Both the position numbers and the translations under genes were made by a program. Source: Alphaproteobacteria bacterium (GTDB lineage Bacteria > Pseudomonadota > Alphaproteobacteria > Rhodospirillales > WMHbin7). From it: a DNA stretch of 59,829 bases. Below, in pieces: positions 27,182-37,119 of this stretch (position 1 is its first letter; each line of letters starts with the position of its first letter). Under the pieces are notes generated by a model, which was not told the origin of the DNA, did not search any database, and was given only the letters and a program-made list of their open reading frames with translations. The stretch lies in assembly GCA_015232335.1 (NCBI GenBank), contig JADFZV010000017.1, positions 1 through 59,829 on the forward strand. The letters run 5' to 3'.

Positions 27182-27772
27182 TTACGCGTGCCCGGCTTCG
27201 CCAGCCAGCCAGGCGGGATCGACATGGGTATGGATCAGCTTCATGGCGCGTTCCCAGGCCGAGCCGGTTTCGTCGCCGAAGAGCAGATCGTCGCTGGCCG
27301 GAGCGGTCAGCCAGACATTCTCAGCTATTTCTTGTTCAAGCTGGCCCGCCCCCCATCCGGCATAGCCCAAGGCCAGAAAATTCTTCTTGGGGCCGTGACC
27401 GCCTACGATATCCCTTAGGACATCAATGGTGGCGGTCAGCCCGACATGATCATCGACCATCAGGGTCGATTCGTGGCGATAGTCGGCGGTATGCAGCACG
27501 AAGCCGCGCCCGGTTTCGACCGGGCCTCCGAAATGCACGCTAATCAGGTCCTGGACGCCATTTTCGGCCACGATGCCCAACTGCTCCAAAAGATCGCCGA
27601 AATTGAAGCTATCGAGAACGCGATTGACCACCAGCCCCATGGCGCCCTCAGGCCCATGGGCGCAGACATAGATGACGGCCCGCGAAAAGCGCGGATCGTT
27701 CATCTGCGGCATGGCGATCAGAAGCTGACCGGCCAGAAAGCCGCCCCTGGGTTCGATACTCGACATCCACAT
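27182..27772 (-). CDS. yqgE: YqgE/AlgH family protein (DUF179)
   Basis: 196 residues. Typical N-terminal GQLLIAMPQMNDPRFSRAVI and CAHGPEGAMGLVVNR, with the LDVLRDIVGG-like central part (ATIDVLRDI) and the GYAGWGAGQLEQEI signature. Function of the family is unknown; it adopts an alpha/beta fold and is conserved in proteobacteria. ATG 27766 is an alternative start. The gap to the divergent dsbD-like gene is only 22 bp. Confidence 0.92.
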   Translation of the reverse strand: MWMSSIEPRGGFLAGQLLIAMPQMNDPRFSRAVIYVCAHGPEGAMGLVVNRVLDSFNFGDLLEQLGIVAENGVQDLISVHFGGPVETGRGFVLHTADYRHESTLMVDDHVGLTATIDVLRDIVGGHGPKKNFLALGYAGWGAGQLEQEIAENVWLTAPASDDLLFGDETGSAWERAMKLIHTHVDPAWLAGEAGHA

Positions 27773-27794
27773 GAGATAGGCCTAGCCTTGCGCC

Positions 27795-29843
27795 ATGTCA
27801 AATCTCGTCCGCGCCCTTCCGATTTTACTGGCCGTCCTCATGGGGTCAGGACAGGCCTTTGCCGCCGCTTCGAGCTGGGCCGAGACCGAGGTAGGCCGCC
27901 TGCGCCTGATCAGCGCCCGGAATGCGGTGGACGACAACCACGAAATCCGCCTGGGCCTTGAATTCAAATTGAAAAAGGACTGGAAGGTCTATTGGCGCTC
28001 GCCCGGCGAGGCGGGCTACGCCCCCAAGCTGGATTGGACGGGTTCGGCCAATCTGCAGGAGATCGCGATCTCCTGGCCGGTGCCAGAGCGTTTCACCATC
28101 CTGGGCATCGAAACGGTGGGCTATAAGGGCGATCTGGTGCTGCCCCTGACCGCGCGCTCGATTCGCCAGGGCCAGGGGCTCGATCTCAAGCTCAGTCTCG
28201 ACGTGCTGGCCTGCAGCGACATCTGCGTGCCCGTGCTGGCCGATCTACGTCTTTCGCTGCCTGCGGGCACGGACGGTCTTTCCAATGAGGCGGGGCGCAT
28301 CAGCCAATATCAGTCGCGCGTTCCCGGCGACGGCGCCGCGCACGGATTAAAGCTTTTGAAACTTGAGCGCCGGGGAAAGGATCGGCTTTTCGCCCAGGCC
28401 GAGGCCGATCCCCCCTTCATCGCCCCCGATCTGTTCATCGAGGGACCCGAAGGAGCGCTGTTTTCCGCCCCTAAGGTCTTGTTGTCGGATCGCAACCGCC
28501 GGGCCAGCTTCGAGATTGCGGCTACCCAACTGCCGAAAGACGGGCTGGCAGGCAGGGAACTGACCATCACCCTGGCCGATGGCGGAAGGGGATTGGAAGC
28601 CCGCCAGATTCCCGGGGACGGCGCCTCTGCCTCGGCCAGTCCAGCCTCCTGGCTGGGCATGATCGGCCTGGCCCTGCTGGGCGGGTTGATTCTGAACCTG
28701 ATGCCCTGCGTTCTGCCCGTCCTGTCCTTGAAGGTGCTGGGGCTGATCAGTCACGGCGGGGCCGGGCGGCGCCAAATTCGCCTCAGCTTCGTGGCCTCGG
28801 CCGCAGGCATTCTGACCTCGTTCCTGCTATTGGGCCTGGGTGCCGTGGGCTTGAAGCTGACCGGCAATGCCGTCGGCTGGGGCCTGCAATTCCAAGAGCC
28901 CATGTTCCTTTCCTTCCTGGCCGCCCTGGTGGTGCTGTTCGCCGCCAACATGGCGGGGTTTTTCGAAATCGGCCTGCCCGCCTGGATCGGCGGCAGCGGG
29001 CGCGCCCTGGGTCATCCGCACGGACTGATTCAACATTTCGCCGCCGGCATGTTTGCCACCCTGCTGGCAACACCCTGCTCGGCCCCCTTCCTGGGCACCG
29101 CCGTCGGCTTTGCCCTGGCGGCGGGTCCCTTGGAGATCGTGATCATCTTCTTGTGCCTGGGGCTGGGCATGGCCGGACCCTATCTGGCCGTGGCCGCTCT
29201 ACCCCAACTGGCCTCGCGCTTACCCAGATCCGGGCCCTGGATGGTGTCCCTGAAGCGCCTTTTGGCCCGGGTGTTGGTGGGCACGGCGCTGTGGCTGATC
29301 TGGGTTATCGCCTCCCAAGCCGGGCGGGGTGCGGCCCATGTCGTGCTGGCCCTGCTCGGCATGGCGGGGTTTATGCTGGCCTTGCGCCACCGCCTCAAGG
29401 CCCCGCTGTTCGGCTATACGGCTCTGATTGCGATTTTGCTGGCCATTCCCGCCCCCCGTTTCGTTCCCGACACCGAGCGCAGGGCGATCATGAACGAAAC
29501 CTTCTGGCAGCCCTTCGACGAGGCGGCGATTCCCCGCCTAGTCCAACAGGGCAAAAGGGTCTTCGTGGATGTCACTGCCGACTGGTGCGTTACCTGCCAG
29601 GTCAACAAACGCCTGGTCCTCAGCCGCGAGTCGGTTCAGGCCCTGCTGACCGATCCCGGCGTGGTAGCAATGCAGGCCGACTGGACCAGGCCCAACGAAA
29701 CCATCGGAACCTATCTCGCCAAGTTCGGGCGCTACGGCATTCCCTTCAACGTGGTGTATGGCCCAAGCGCCCCCGACGGCCTGCCCCTGCCCGAACTCTT
29801 GAGCGAGCAAGCGGTCATCGAGGCTTTGGGGCAGGCGAAGTAG
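27795..29843 (+). CDS. DsbD-like thiol:disulfide interchange protein
   Basis: 682 residues. Signal peptide about 1-24. N-terminal periplasmic domain (DsbD/ScsB type) with the cysteine pair in LACSDICVP (~134-138); eight-helix CcdA-like membrane core with one Cys in NLMPCVLPVLSLK and one in LLATPCSAPFLGT; C-terminal thioredoxin-like domain with WCVTC (C598 and C601). Electrons pass from cytoplasmic thioredoxin across the membrane to periplasmic disulfides. The long N-domain with WKVYWRSPGEAG is of the ScsB-like alphaproteobacterial kind. Confidence 0.92.
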   Translation: MSNLVRALPILLAVLMGSGQAFAAASSWAETEVGRLRLISARNAVDDNHEIRLGLEFKLKKDWKVYWRSPGEAGYAPKLDWTGSANLQEIAISWPVPERFTILGIETVGYKGDLVLPLTARSIRQGQGLDLKLSLDVLACSDICVPVLADLRLSLPAGTDGLSNEAGRISQYQSRVPGDGAAHGLKLLKLERRGKDRLFAQAEADPPFIAPDLFIEGPEGALFSAPKVLLSDRNRRASFEIAATQLPKDGLAGRELTITLADGGRGLEARQIPGDGASASASPASWLGMIGLALLGGLILNLMPCVLPVLSLKVLGLISHGGAGRRQIRLSFVASAAGILTSFLLLGLGAVGLKLTGNAVGWGLQFQEPMFLSFLAALVVLFAANMAGFFEIGLPAWIGGSGRALGHPHGLIQHFAAGMFATLLATPCSAPFLGTAVGFALAAGPLEIVIIFLCLGLGMAGPYLAVAALPQLASRLPRSGPWMVSLKRLLARVLVGTALWLIWVIASQAGRGAAHVVLALLGMAGFMLALRHRLKAPLFGYTALIAILLAIPAPRFVPDTERRAIMNETFWQPFDEAAIPRLVQQGKRVFVDVTADWCVTCQVNKRLVLSRESVQALLTDPGVVAMQADWTRPNETIGTYLAKFGRYGIPFNVVYGPSAPDGLPLPELLSEQAVIEALGQAK

Positions 29844-29854
29844 AGAAAACCGTC

Positions 29855-29877
29855 ATGCCCGGACTTGTTCCGGGCAT
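29855..29877. repeat. REP-type palindrome
   Basis: Perfect 9-bp stem, ATGCCCGGA at 29855-29863 and TCCGGGCAT at 29869-29877, with a 5-base loop, 12 bp past the dsbD-like stop. This sequence type (flanked by CGTC and CCACGC) is a dispersed intergenic repeat in many alphaproteobacteria. It may also serve as terminator. Confidence 0.8.
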
Positions 29878-29906
29878 CCACGCGTTGCCGCCTCATTCCT
29901 GCCTGA

Positions 29907-30044
29907 CATAAGTCCGCGGTTAACCAGGACAAGCTCTCCACCACCATCCGTCTGGATGCCGAAGTGGTAGCTCATTTCCGCGCCGAAGGCCCCGGCTGGC
30001 AGACCAGAATCAATCAGGCCCTTCGCAAAGCGGCGGGGATGTAG
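29907..30044 (+). pseudogene. BrnA antitoxin remnant (C-terminal part)
   Basis: The frame between the TGA at 29904-29906 and the TAG at 30042-30044 reads like the last 40 residues of a BrnA antitoxin: [22 protein letters not shown] and ALRKAAGM line up with LRLDPEVLDYF, GKGWQTRLN and LRKVAGL of the intact brnA at 49323-49580. No ATG, GTG or TTG lies early enough, and no BrnT toxin precedes it. The 3' end overlaps the end of rnhA on the other strand. Most likely a decayed second toxin-antitoxin locus. Confidence 0.7.
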
Positions 30045-30480
30045 GCCTAATCCCCTTGATGGCCTCGCGGGCCAGCTTGTCGGCCCGCTCGTTCATCACA
30101 TCACCGGCATGGCCCTTGACCCAGCGCCAATGGATGTCGTGGGGCTTCACCGCCTGATCGAGGCGTTGCCACAGATCGGCGTTCTTCACCGGTTTTTTAT
30201 CGGCGGTGCGCCAGGAGCGGGCCTTCCATCCGGCCAACCATTCGGTGATGCCCTTATGCACATACTGGCTGTCGGTGGCGATCTCGACCTTGGTGGCGCG
30301 CTTCAGGCTTTCCAACGCCACGATCACCGCCATCATTTCCATGCGGTTGTTGGTGGTGGGCGATTCGCCGCCCGACAGGTCCTTTTCGTGGCCGCGCCAG
30401 ATCAACACGGCCCCCCAGCCGCCGGGACCGGGATTGCCCGAACAAGCTCCGTCGGTCCAGATGCGCACCTTATCGGGCAT
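30010..30480 (-). CDS. rnhA: ribonuclease HI
   Basis: 156 residues. All four acidic catalytic positions are present: D in [17 protein letters not shown] in [10 protein letters not shown] in ATDSQYV and D in NERADKLA, with the GHAGD loop. Degrades RNA in RNA-DNA hybrids. The start overlaps the 3' end of thrB by 11 bp, the usual thrB-rnhA arrangement of alphaproteobacteria. Confidence 0.96.
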   Translation of the reverse strand: MPDKVRIWTDGACSGNPGPGGWGAVLIWRGHEKDLSGGESPTTNNRMEMMAVIVALESLKRATKVEIATDSQYVHKGITEWLAGWKARSWRTADKKPVKNADLWQRLDQAVKPHDIHWRWVKGHAGDVMNERADKLAREAIKGIRPTSPPLCEGPD

Positions 30481-31438
30481 CGAGACCGTAGGCGGCGGCC
30501 GAGCGAATACCCTGATGAAAGCGCAGCTTCTTAAGATATTCGCGGGGGTCCTTGCGGGTGACGAAGGCGCCTTGGGGCGTGTTCAGCCAATCATACAGGC
30601 GGGTCAGCAGGAAGCGCATCGCAGCGCCTCGGCACAACAGCGGCAGAGCCGCCACCTCGGCTTCCTCGAGCGGGCGCACCTTTTCATAGGCCCCCAGCAA
30701 CAGGCGGGCCTTGGTGGCGTTGAAGCTGAGATCCTTCTCGAAGCACCAGGCATTCAGGCAGATCGCGATGTCGTAGGTCAGAAAATCGGTGCAGGCAAAA
30801 TAGAAATCGATCAGGCCCGACAGCTTGTCGCCCAGAAAAAAGACATTGTCGGGAAAGAGATCGGCATGAATGACGCCCTTAGGCAGCTCCAGGGGCCATT
30901 CCTTTTCCAACTGATCCAATTCCTGGGCGATCTGTTTCTCCAAGCCGGGCGACACCTGATCAGCACCCTGGCGGGCCTGCTCGAACAAGGGCCGCCAGCC
31001 CGCCACCGATAGCGCGTTGGCCCGCACCCCCTTGAAGTCGCCTCCCGCCTTGTGCAACGCGCCTAAGGCCTGACCCAGGGCCTGGCAATGCCAGGGCTGA
31101 AGGCTTCGGGCCGACATGCCTTTAAGAAAGCTGACCATGGCGGCAGGCCTAGCGCAAAGCTGGCGCAGCGCCTGGCCGTCGCGGCCATGAATGGGTGTGG
31201 GACAAGCCAGCCCTCTGGCGGCCAGATGCTCCATGAGGCTCAGGAAAAAGGGCAGATCCTCGGGCCGGGTGCGCTTTTCGTAAAGCGTCAGAATATATTG
31301 GCCACGCTCGGTCTCGAGCAGGAAGTTCGAATTCTCGACCCCCTCGGCGATGCCCTTGAAGCTTTGCACAGCCCCGATATCGTACTGGGCCGCAAAGGCA
31401 GCCAGTTCTTCGTCGGAAACCTCGGTATAGACGGCCAT
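30470..31438 (-). CDS. thrB: homoserine kinase (ThrB, APH-fold type)
   Basis: 322 residues. Aminoglycoside-phosphotransferase fold: N-terminal [11 protein letters not shown](LL) nucleotide loop, catalytic loop [14 protein letters not shown] with the Asp and Asn, and the metal Asp in GLIDFYFA. This is the alphaproteobacterial/pseudomonad type of homoserine kinase, unrelated to the GHMP enzyme of E. coli. It phosphorylates homoserine in threonine synthesis. Usually follows ispH, which is not here. Confidence 0.94.
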   Translation of the reverse strand: MAVYTEVSDEELAAFAAQYDIGAVQSFKGIAEGVENSNFLLETERGQYILTLYEKRTRPEDLPFFLSLMEHLAARGLACPTPIHGRDGQALRQLCARPAAMVSFLKGMSARSLQPWHCQALGQALGALHKAGGDFKGVRANALSVAGWRPLFEQARQGADQVSPGLEKQIAQELDQLEKEWPLELPKGVIHADLFPDNVFFLGDKLSGLIDFYFACTDFLTYDIAICLNAWCFEKDLSFNATKARLLLGAYEKVRPLEEAEVAALPLLCRGAAMRFLLTRLYDWLNTPQGAFVTRKDPREYLKKLRFHQGIRSAAAYGLDAR

Positions 31439-31557
31439 GCGGGGCTACACGCTAGAGCTTGTGGATAAAGATATCGCGGGTCTTGTGCCGGGGGGCGGGC
31501 TCAACTAGAGTTCCCCACCGGCCCTTCCTACTAGCACAGACGGCAAAGCGAACCAAG

Positions 31558-32097
31558 ATGCGCAAATTTTTCCCTGCCCGCCCGCTCCTGCCGCTTTTGG
31601 CGGCGGTCCTGCTTGTGTCGGGCTGCGCCGAGATGAAAAACAAGGTCATGGGCAAGGAGGTGGGCCAGTGCCCGACCATCCGCATCCTGGCCGATGCGGC
31701 GCATCAGACGAAGTTCAAGCCGGGTCCCGGGCGCGACATCACCGATATCCTTTATACGCTCGATCTGGTGGATTATCAGGGCTCGTGCGGCTGGCGCGAC
31801 AAGGACACGCACATCGAAACCGCCATCAAGGTGATGTTCGACATCGACCGCGGGCCGGCCAATCTCCAGGGCCTGGGTGAAATTCTCTATTTCGTGGCGG
31901 TCGAGAACCGCGCCAAGCAAATCTTCTCGACCAAGTTCAAGTTCGATCCCAGCATGCCCAAGCTGCGTCAGGTCGACGAGGAAGTGTCGATCGACATTCC
32001 CATCCGCCCCGGCGACACGCCCTACAACACGGTGATCTGGCTGGGCCTCCAGTTGTCTCCCGACGAACTGGACTATAATCGCCGCACCAGGAAGTGA
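31558..32097 (+). CDS. lipoprotein of unknown function
   Basis: 179 residues from ATG 31558. Lipoprotein signal with lipobox VSGC (Cys about residue 22) after a hydrophobic [11 protein letters not shown] run. Mature part has two further Cys (GQCP and GSCGW), a beta-rich look and an [21 protein letters not shown] end. I do not recognise a named family. It overlaps mutS by four bases (GTGA) and may be co-transcribed with it. Confidence 0.8.
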   Translation: MRKFFPARPLLPLLAAVLLVSGCAEMKNKVMGKEVGQCPTIRILADAAHQTKFKPGPGRDITDILYTLDLVDYQGSCGWRDKDTHIETAIKVMFDIDRGPANLQGLGEILYFVAVENRAKQIFSTKFKFDPSMPKLRQVDEEVSIDIPIRPGDTPYNTVIWLGLQLSPDELDYNRRTRK

Positions 32098-34745
32098 ATG
32101 AACTAGCAGAAATCCCCGGCGACGCTTCGCCGATGATGGCCCAGTATCTGGGTATCAAGGCCCAGTATGCGGAATGTTTGTTGTTTTACCGCATGGGCGA
32201 TTTCTACGAACTTTTTTTCGAGGACGCCGAAAAGGCGGCGCGCGCGCTCGACATCGCTCTGACCAAGCGTGGCAAGCATCTGGGCAATGACATTCCGATG
32301 TGCGGTGTGCCCGTCCACAGCCACGAGGCCTATCTGGCCAAGCTGATTCGCCAGGGCTTCAAGGTGGCGGTCTGCGAGCAGTTGGAAGATCCGGCCGAGG
32401 CCAAGAAGCGCGGATCGAAATCGGTGGTCAAGCGCGACGTCATCCGGCTGATCACGCCGGGCACGCTGACCGAGGACACGCTGCTTGATTCCAGACGCAA
32501 CAATTATCTGGCGGCGCTGGCCGAGCAGGCGGGCGCTTTGGGCCTGGCTTGGCTGGATCTTTCTACCGGCGAAGTGGCAACGCAGGAAACGGCCCCTTCC
32601 GATCTTGCGGCCAGCCTGTCAGGCCTCAATGCCGGTGAAATTCTGATTCCCGACCGCCTGCTTGCGCACCCCTTGCTCTCGCTTCCCCTGGCTGATTGGA
32701 AGTCGCGGCTCAACCCCCTGCCTTCCAGCCGGTTCGATGCCGAGAACGCCCGCATGCGTCTGGAGCGCCATTACGGCGTTGCTTCGCTCGATGGCTTTGG
32801 CGCCTTCACGCGGGCCGAGACGGCGGCCCTGGGGGCACTGACCGATTATGTCGATCTGACCCAGAAGGGGCGCCTTGCCCTGTTGGCCAAGCCCAGGCGA
32901 ATTGCCCGGGAAGCGATCATGTCGATCGATGCCGCGACAAGACGCAATCTCGAACTTGTGGAAACCCTGTCCGGCGAGCGCAAGGGCAGCCTGCTGGCCG
33001 TGATCGACCGCACGCAGACGGGGCCGGGTGCGCGCCGATTGGCGCAATGGCTCTCGGCCCCCCTGACCGATCCAAAGGCGATTGCGGCGCGTCACGATCT
33101 GGTCGACTTTTTCAAGCAGGCCGATGTGCTGAGGGCGGACATTCGATTGGAACTGCGCCAGACCGCCGACATGGAACGCGCCCTTTCCCGCCTGGGCTTG
33201 GGCCGCGGCGGACCTCGTGATCTGGCCTCTTTGCGCGACACACTTTTATGCATTCCGCGCCTGCGCAGGCTTCTGTCAAAGCCTGAACCAGTGCCCCCGC
33301 TGGGTCTTGCCGAGCTGGGAAATCGCCTGGATACGCATGACGAACTGTCCGACACGCTTTCCCGCGCCCTGGGGCCCGACCTGCCGCCCTCAGCCAATGA
33401 CGGGGGTTTCATCGCACCCGGCTATCATGCGGGACTGGACGAGTTGCGCGAGATCGCCTTTGAGAGCAAGCGGGTGATGAATGCGCTGCAGGCCCGCTAT
33501 GCCGAAACCACGGGCATTGCAGCGCTCAAGCTGCGACAGAACAATGTGATCGGGCTTTATCTGGAAATTCCCGCCAAGCAGGCCCTGCGCATGGGGCCTG
33601 AATTCATTCATCGCCAAACCATGGCGGGTGCCTTGCGCTACACCACGCCCGAACTGATCACGCTGGAAGAAAAGCTGCGCGGCGCCGAGGGCAAGTCGCT
33701 GGCGTTGGAACGCGAATTATTTGACGGCCTGGCCGCCATGGCGCTTGGGGTACAAGATTCCCTGTTCGCCACGGCGCATGGCTTAAGCGATCTCGATGCG
33801 CTGACGGGGCTGGCCGAGTTGGCAAGGCTTGAAGATTGGTGCCGCCCCGAGGTGACCGAGGGCCTTGATTTCCATATCGAGGGTGGGCGACATCCCGTGG
33901 TCGAGGCGGCGCTGAAGGCGGCGCACGAAGGCCCCTTCGTGCCCAATGGCTGCGATCTGTCGCCCGATTGCCGCCTGTGGCTGGTGACCGGCCCCAACAT
34001 GGCCGGCAAAAGTACTTATCTGCGTCAAAACGCGCTGATCGTTCTCCTGGCCCAGATGGGTTCCTTCGTTCCGGCGACCTCGGCCCGCTTCGGCGTGGTC
34101 GACCGCCTGTTTTCGCGCGTGGGTGCTGCCGACGATCTGGCGCGCGGTCGTTCCACCTTCATGGTCGAGATGGTGGAGACGGCGGCCATTCTCAATCAGG
34201 CAAGCGAGCGCTCCTTGGTCATTCTCGACGAGATCGGACGCGGCACCGCCACCTTCGACGGCCTGTCCATCGCCTGGGCCACCGTCGAGCACCTGCATGA
34301 TGCCAATCGCTGCCGCGCCTTGTTCGCCACCCATTATCACGAACTGACCTCGCTGGCCGCCAGATTGTCCCATCTCGCCTGCCACAGCATGCGGGTCAAG
34401 GAATGGAAGGGCGACGTGATTTTTCTGCACGAGGTGGCCCCGGGCACGGCTGATCGTTCCTATGGCATTCACGTAGCCAAACTGGCGGGCCTGCCATCCG
34501 CCGTCATCGAGCGCGCCGAAGACGTTCTTTCCCTGCTGGAAAAGGGCGAGCAAAGCTCGGCTCTGGCCCGGCTTGCCGACGACCTGCCGCTGTTCGCGGC
34601 CACCCGACCCAGGGGCAGCGCAACCGGGAAGCCCTCGCCCCTGGCAGAAGCCTTGGCGCTGATTGATCCCGACCAGCTGGCCCCCCGTGAAGCCCTGGAA
34701 GCGCTTTACCGACTCAAATCGCTGCTCAGCCAACCGCCACGATGA
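32094..34745 (+). CDS. mutS: DNA mismatch repair protein MutS
   Basis: 883 residues from GTG 32094, which overlaps the lipoprotein stop; ATG 32133, giving [12 protein letters not shown], is an equally likely start. Mismatch-binding Phe-X-Glu is present in [11 protein letters not shown]. Walker [10 protein letters not shown] is at about 633-641, followed by QMGSFVPA, the STFMVEM segment and Walker [11 protein letters not shown]. Recognises mismatches after replication. The 3' end overlaps tam by 20 bp on the opposite strand. Confidence 0.96.
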   Translation: MNELAEIPGDASPMMAQYLGIKAQYAECLLFYRMGDFYELFFEDAEKAARALDIALTKRGKHLGNDIPMCGVPVHSHEAYLAKLIRQGFKVAVCEQLEDPAEAKKRGSKSVVKRDVIRLITPGTLTEDTLLDSRRNNYLAALAEQAGALGLAWLDLSTGEVATQETAPSDLAASLSGLNAGEILIPDRLLAHPLLSLPLADWKSRLNPLPSSRFDAENARMRLERHYGVASLDGFGAFTRAETAALGALTDYVDLTQKGRLALLAKPRRIAREAIMSIDAATRRNLELVETLSGERKGSLLAVIDRTQTGPGARRLAQWLSAPLTDPKAIAARHDLVDFFKQADVLRADIRLELRQTADMERALSRLGLGRGGPRDLASLRDTLLCIPRLRRLLSKPEPVPPLGLAELGNRLDTHDELSDTLSRALGPDLPPSANDGGFIAPGYHAGLDELREIAFESKRVMNALQARYAETTGIAALKLRQNNVIGLYLEIPAKQALRMGPEFIHRQTMAGALRYTTPELITLEEKLRGAEGKSLALERELFDGLAAMALGVQDSLFATAHGLSDLDALTGLAELARLEDWCRPEVTEGLDFHIEGGRHPVVEAALKAAHEGPFVPNGCDLSPDCRLWLVTGPNMAGKSTYLRQNALIVLLAQMGSFVPATSARFGVVDRLFSRVGAADDLARGRSTFMVEMVETAAILNQASERSLVILDEIGRGTATFDGLSIAWATVEHLHDANRCRALFATHYHELTSLAARLSHLACHSMRVKEWKGDVIFLHEVAPGTADRSYGIHVAKLAGLPSAVIERAEDVLSLLEKGEQSSALARLADDLPLFAATRPRGSATGKPSPLAEALALIDPDQLAPREALEALYRLKSLLSQPPR

Positions 34746-35496
34746 AGAGACGACGGAAGGGTAGCAGCGTTATCCCGTCGGAACGCTTGGGATAGGCCGA
34801 GCGCAATCGCTTCCCCAGCTCTGTCAGGAAGCCTTCCTTCAAATCCGGTTGATCGGCCAGCGCCGCCAGATAGGGGCGCAAAGCCGTGCCCTTGATCCAT
34901 TCCAGCACAGGGTCGTCTCCGGTCAGCGCTTGCTGATAGATGCTCTCCCAAATATCGAGACGCCCAGCAAGGCCCCTTAGGAGATCGTGATAGACCTCGG
35001 GCGCATGCACCTCGAACTGATCGCCAAGCGGAGCCAAGCGCTCACGCCAGGGGCCATCATTTGCTACCTTAAGGATGGTGGTGTGCGATGCCTCTCCCTG
35101 GTTGCGCGGCATCTGCACGGCCAAAACGCCGCCAGGTGCCAGGTGCGACACCAGGCGGGGAAATATCTCGTGATGTCCCTTGATCCAATGAAACAGCGCA
35201 TTGGAAAAAATCAGATCGCCTGGTGAAGGTGGCCGCCATGTGGCCAAGTCTGCTTTCATCCATTCGGCCCCGGGCAAATTCTTTTTGGCTTCGGCCAGCA
35301 TCTCGGCCGAGGAATCGACGCCAGTGATTTTTGCCTCCGGCCAGCGCTGGGCCAGTTGGCGCGTGACATTTCCGGCACCACAACCAAGATCGTAAATACG
35401 GCGCGGGGAATCCAGGGGAATGCGCGCCAGAAGATCAAGCGCCGGGCGCAGGCGAAGATCTGAGAACTTTAGATACTGCTTGGGGTCCCAGGTCAC
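34726..35496 (-). CDS. tam: trans-aconitate 2-methyltransferase
   Basis: 256 residues. SAM-dependent class I methyltransferase: motif [13 protein letters not shown] (about 34-45), acidic motif [13 protein letters not shown], and [10 protein letters not shown] typical of Tam. The start [23 protein letters not shown] is near-diagnostic for this family. Detoxifies trans-aconitate formed from cis-aconitate. Start codon overlaps the stop of the amidohydrolase gene (ATGA). Confidence 0.92.
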   Translation of the reverse strand: MTWDPKQYLKFSDLRLRPALDLLARIPLDSPRRIYDLGCGAGNVTRQLAQRWPEAKITGVDSSAEMLAEAKKNLPGAEWMKADLATWRPPSPGDLIFSNALFHWIKGHHEIFPRLVSHLAPGGVLAVQMPRNQGEASHTTILKVANDGPWRERLAPLGDQFEVHAPEVYHDLLRGLAGRLDIWESIYQQALTGDDPVLEWIKGTALRPYLAALADQPDLKEGFLTELGKRLRSAYPKRSDGITLLPFRRLFIVAVG

Positions 35497-36209
35497 GTCA
35501 GCACCAAGGGCTTTAGCGTTTCGCAGAGAATTTCCGCCCAGGCTTCGGCCTTGCCCGGTTGATCAATCTCATCCTGACGCAGTTCGATTCCCACATGCAA
35601 AAGCTGCCTGTTGGCCCCGTGCCGGTTCAGGCTGTAGGCGAGTTCCCGCCCGGAATAGGGCAGATTATCACCGACACAAAGACCCGGGCGCTGGCTTAGA
35701 ACTTCGATCAGCGGCACGGCCAGTCGACCATCTTGGTTCCAAAGAATGCCCACCTGCCAGGGACGGGTCTGGCCGTTCATGACCGGGGTGAAACTGTGAA
35801 GGCTGACCAATGTGGGCCTGCCCAGACGTGCGATTTCCTTCTCGACGGCTTGGTGATAGGGAATGAAGTAGCTGTCGATCCGCTCGGTGATTTCAACATA
35901 GGTCAGATTGCGATTGCCGGGAATTTCGATGCCGTCGCTTTCTTTTGGAATGGCATCGGCCAAGGTGGGATCGCGATTAAGATCGATGACAAGGCGCGAC
36001 ACCGAACCCAGAACCGCCGTCGCCCCCAGTCTGGCCGCCAATCCCAGCGTTACCGCCTCGGCCCCGATATCCCAGGCGATATGCCGGTTCAGATCGCTCT
36101 CTGGCAGATCCAGATTTCGAAGCGACGCAGGAACGGCATTGGCCGCGTGATCGCAGATGAGAAGGACGGGAGCGGCGGCACCCGGATTGACGATCCGATA
36201 GGGCTCTAT
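35493..36209 (-). CDS. N-formylglutamate amidohydrolase family protein with non-canonical start
   Basis: 238 residues if initiated at the ATA at 36209, which overlaps the hemerythrin stop TAG as ATAG. The frame is open from a TGA about 30 bases upstream of that, and no ATG, GTG or TTG occurs before a TTG at 36041. Starting there would remove conserved family segments: VNPGAAAPVLLICDHAANAV, ESDLNRHIAWDIGAEAV. After it come SRLVIDLNRDP and LVSLHSFTP, also diagnostic. GGGAA lies about ten bases before the ATA. The family cleaves N-formylglutamate or N-formyl amino acids with a metal. Between the hemerythrin and tam, both with 4-base overlaps, so an operon. Confidence 0.8.
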   Translation of the reverse strand: MEPYRIVNPGAAAPVLLICDHAANAVPASLRNLDLPESDLNRHIAWDIGAEAVTLGLAARLGATAVLGSVSRLVIDLNRDPTLADAIPKESDGIEIPGNRNLTYVEITERIDSYFIPYHQAVEKEIARLGRPTLVSLHSFTPVMNGQTRPWQVGILWNQDGRLAVPLIEVLSQRPGLCVGDNLPYSGRELAYSLNRHGANRQLLHVGIELRQDEIDQPGKAEAWAEILCETLKPLVLT

Positions 36210-37024
36210 TTGATGTATTCCCGAAGGCGGTTGTCAGTGTTCAGAATGTGATCGAGCAGCCAGAATTTAAGATAGCCTTCCAAAAGCGCCGTCACGCGCT
36301 CGACATCGGCAGATTCGTGATCATCGAGCGCCGCCTTCAATTCCTTGAGCAAGCTCTCGTGGGCGCGACGGTGCTGATCGGCCATCGGTTCGGGCAAATG
36401 GGAGAAATACTGCTCCTCGGAGCGGAAATGCTGCACGGCTTCCTGATAGATCACTTTCAGCCGCTCATGAATGGCCGATAGCGGCATGACGCCGCTTTTC
36501 AGGTTTTGATGGATAGCGTTCAAGAGAACGACCAAGCGCTGATGCTGGCCATCGATCTGTTCGATGCCGACGGAGTAGGCGGGTTTCCAATCGATCAGTC
36601 TTTCGCTTGCTTGCACTGCGCTTTCCTTTTCCCAAAGGCTCCACATGTCCTGATCGGACAGCACCTCATGCTCGAACAGGTGGCTTTCCAGCTCCATGAA
36701 CATTTCGATATTCGCCGAATCCGGCCCCGGCGCCGTTTTGCAAACGCCCAAAAACTGATCGAAGCGGTTTAGAAAATCCTTGTGCTCGTGGTGATGCGCC
36801 AGCCACCGCTGGTAGCCCGCCCCTCTGGCAATGGTAATTTCCTTGCCGAAATGCGATGTCAGATGGTTCCTTAGAACCTCCAGCTTGCCCGCCAGTTCCG
36901 GGCAGCGCATGCCGTTCTGCCAGTCGGAATAGACATGATTCATCACATCGGCCAGTATTCGATGGTCGCGGTCGATCTCAAGGTTGCCGGTGGCCGGAAT
37001 CAGTTTTGGGTCGATGAAATTCAT
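36206..37024 (-). CDS. tandem hemerythrin protein
   Basis: 272 residues from ATG 37024 (a GTG at 37033 is also in frame). Two hemerythrin-like domains. Domain 1 (about 10-135) has DRDH, H in LTSHFGKE, the HHHEH cluster and H....D in LFEHEVLSDQD; domain 2 (about 148-270) has DGQH, QHFRSEEQ, HRRAHE and LLDHILNTD. Both appear to keep a full set of iron ligands. Probably O2 or redox sensing or O2 delivery; no output domain is present. First gene of an operon with the amidohydrolase and tam. Confidence 0.85.
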   Translation of the reverse strand: MNFIDPKLIPATGNLEIDRDHRILADVMNHVYSDWQNGMRCPELAGKLEVLRNHLTSHFGKEITIARGAGYQRWLAHHHEHKDFLNRFDQFLGVCKTAPGPDSANIEMFMELESHLFEHEVLSDQDMWSLWEKESAVQASERLIDWKPAYSVGIEQIDGQHQRLVVLLNAIHQNLKSGVMPLSAIHERLKVIYQEAVQHFRSEEQYFSHLPEPMADQHRRAHESLLKELKAALDDHESADVERVTALLEGYLKFWLLDHILNTDNRLREYIK

Positions 37025-37047
37025 GCCTACCACTCTTGTCTGCCTGA

Positions 37048-37106
37048 TTTAAGCAGATTGCCGGCTAAGATTCCAGCTTGCGCCGCTTACACTTTGAGCA
37101 GATTGC
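37048..37106. repeat. 14-bp direct repeat upstream of the tandem hemerythrin gene
   Basis: TTTAAGCAGATTGC at 37048-37061 and TTTGAGCAGATTGC at 37093-37106 differ at one base and are 45 bp apart. They fill the 95-bp gap between glgP and the hemerythrin start, where a regulator could bind. No known motif recognised. Confidence 0.5.
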
Positions 37107-37119
37107 GACTTTTCTGGGG

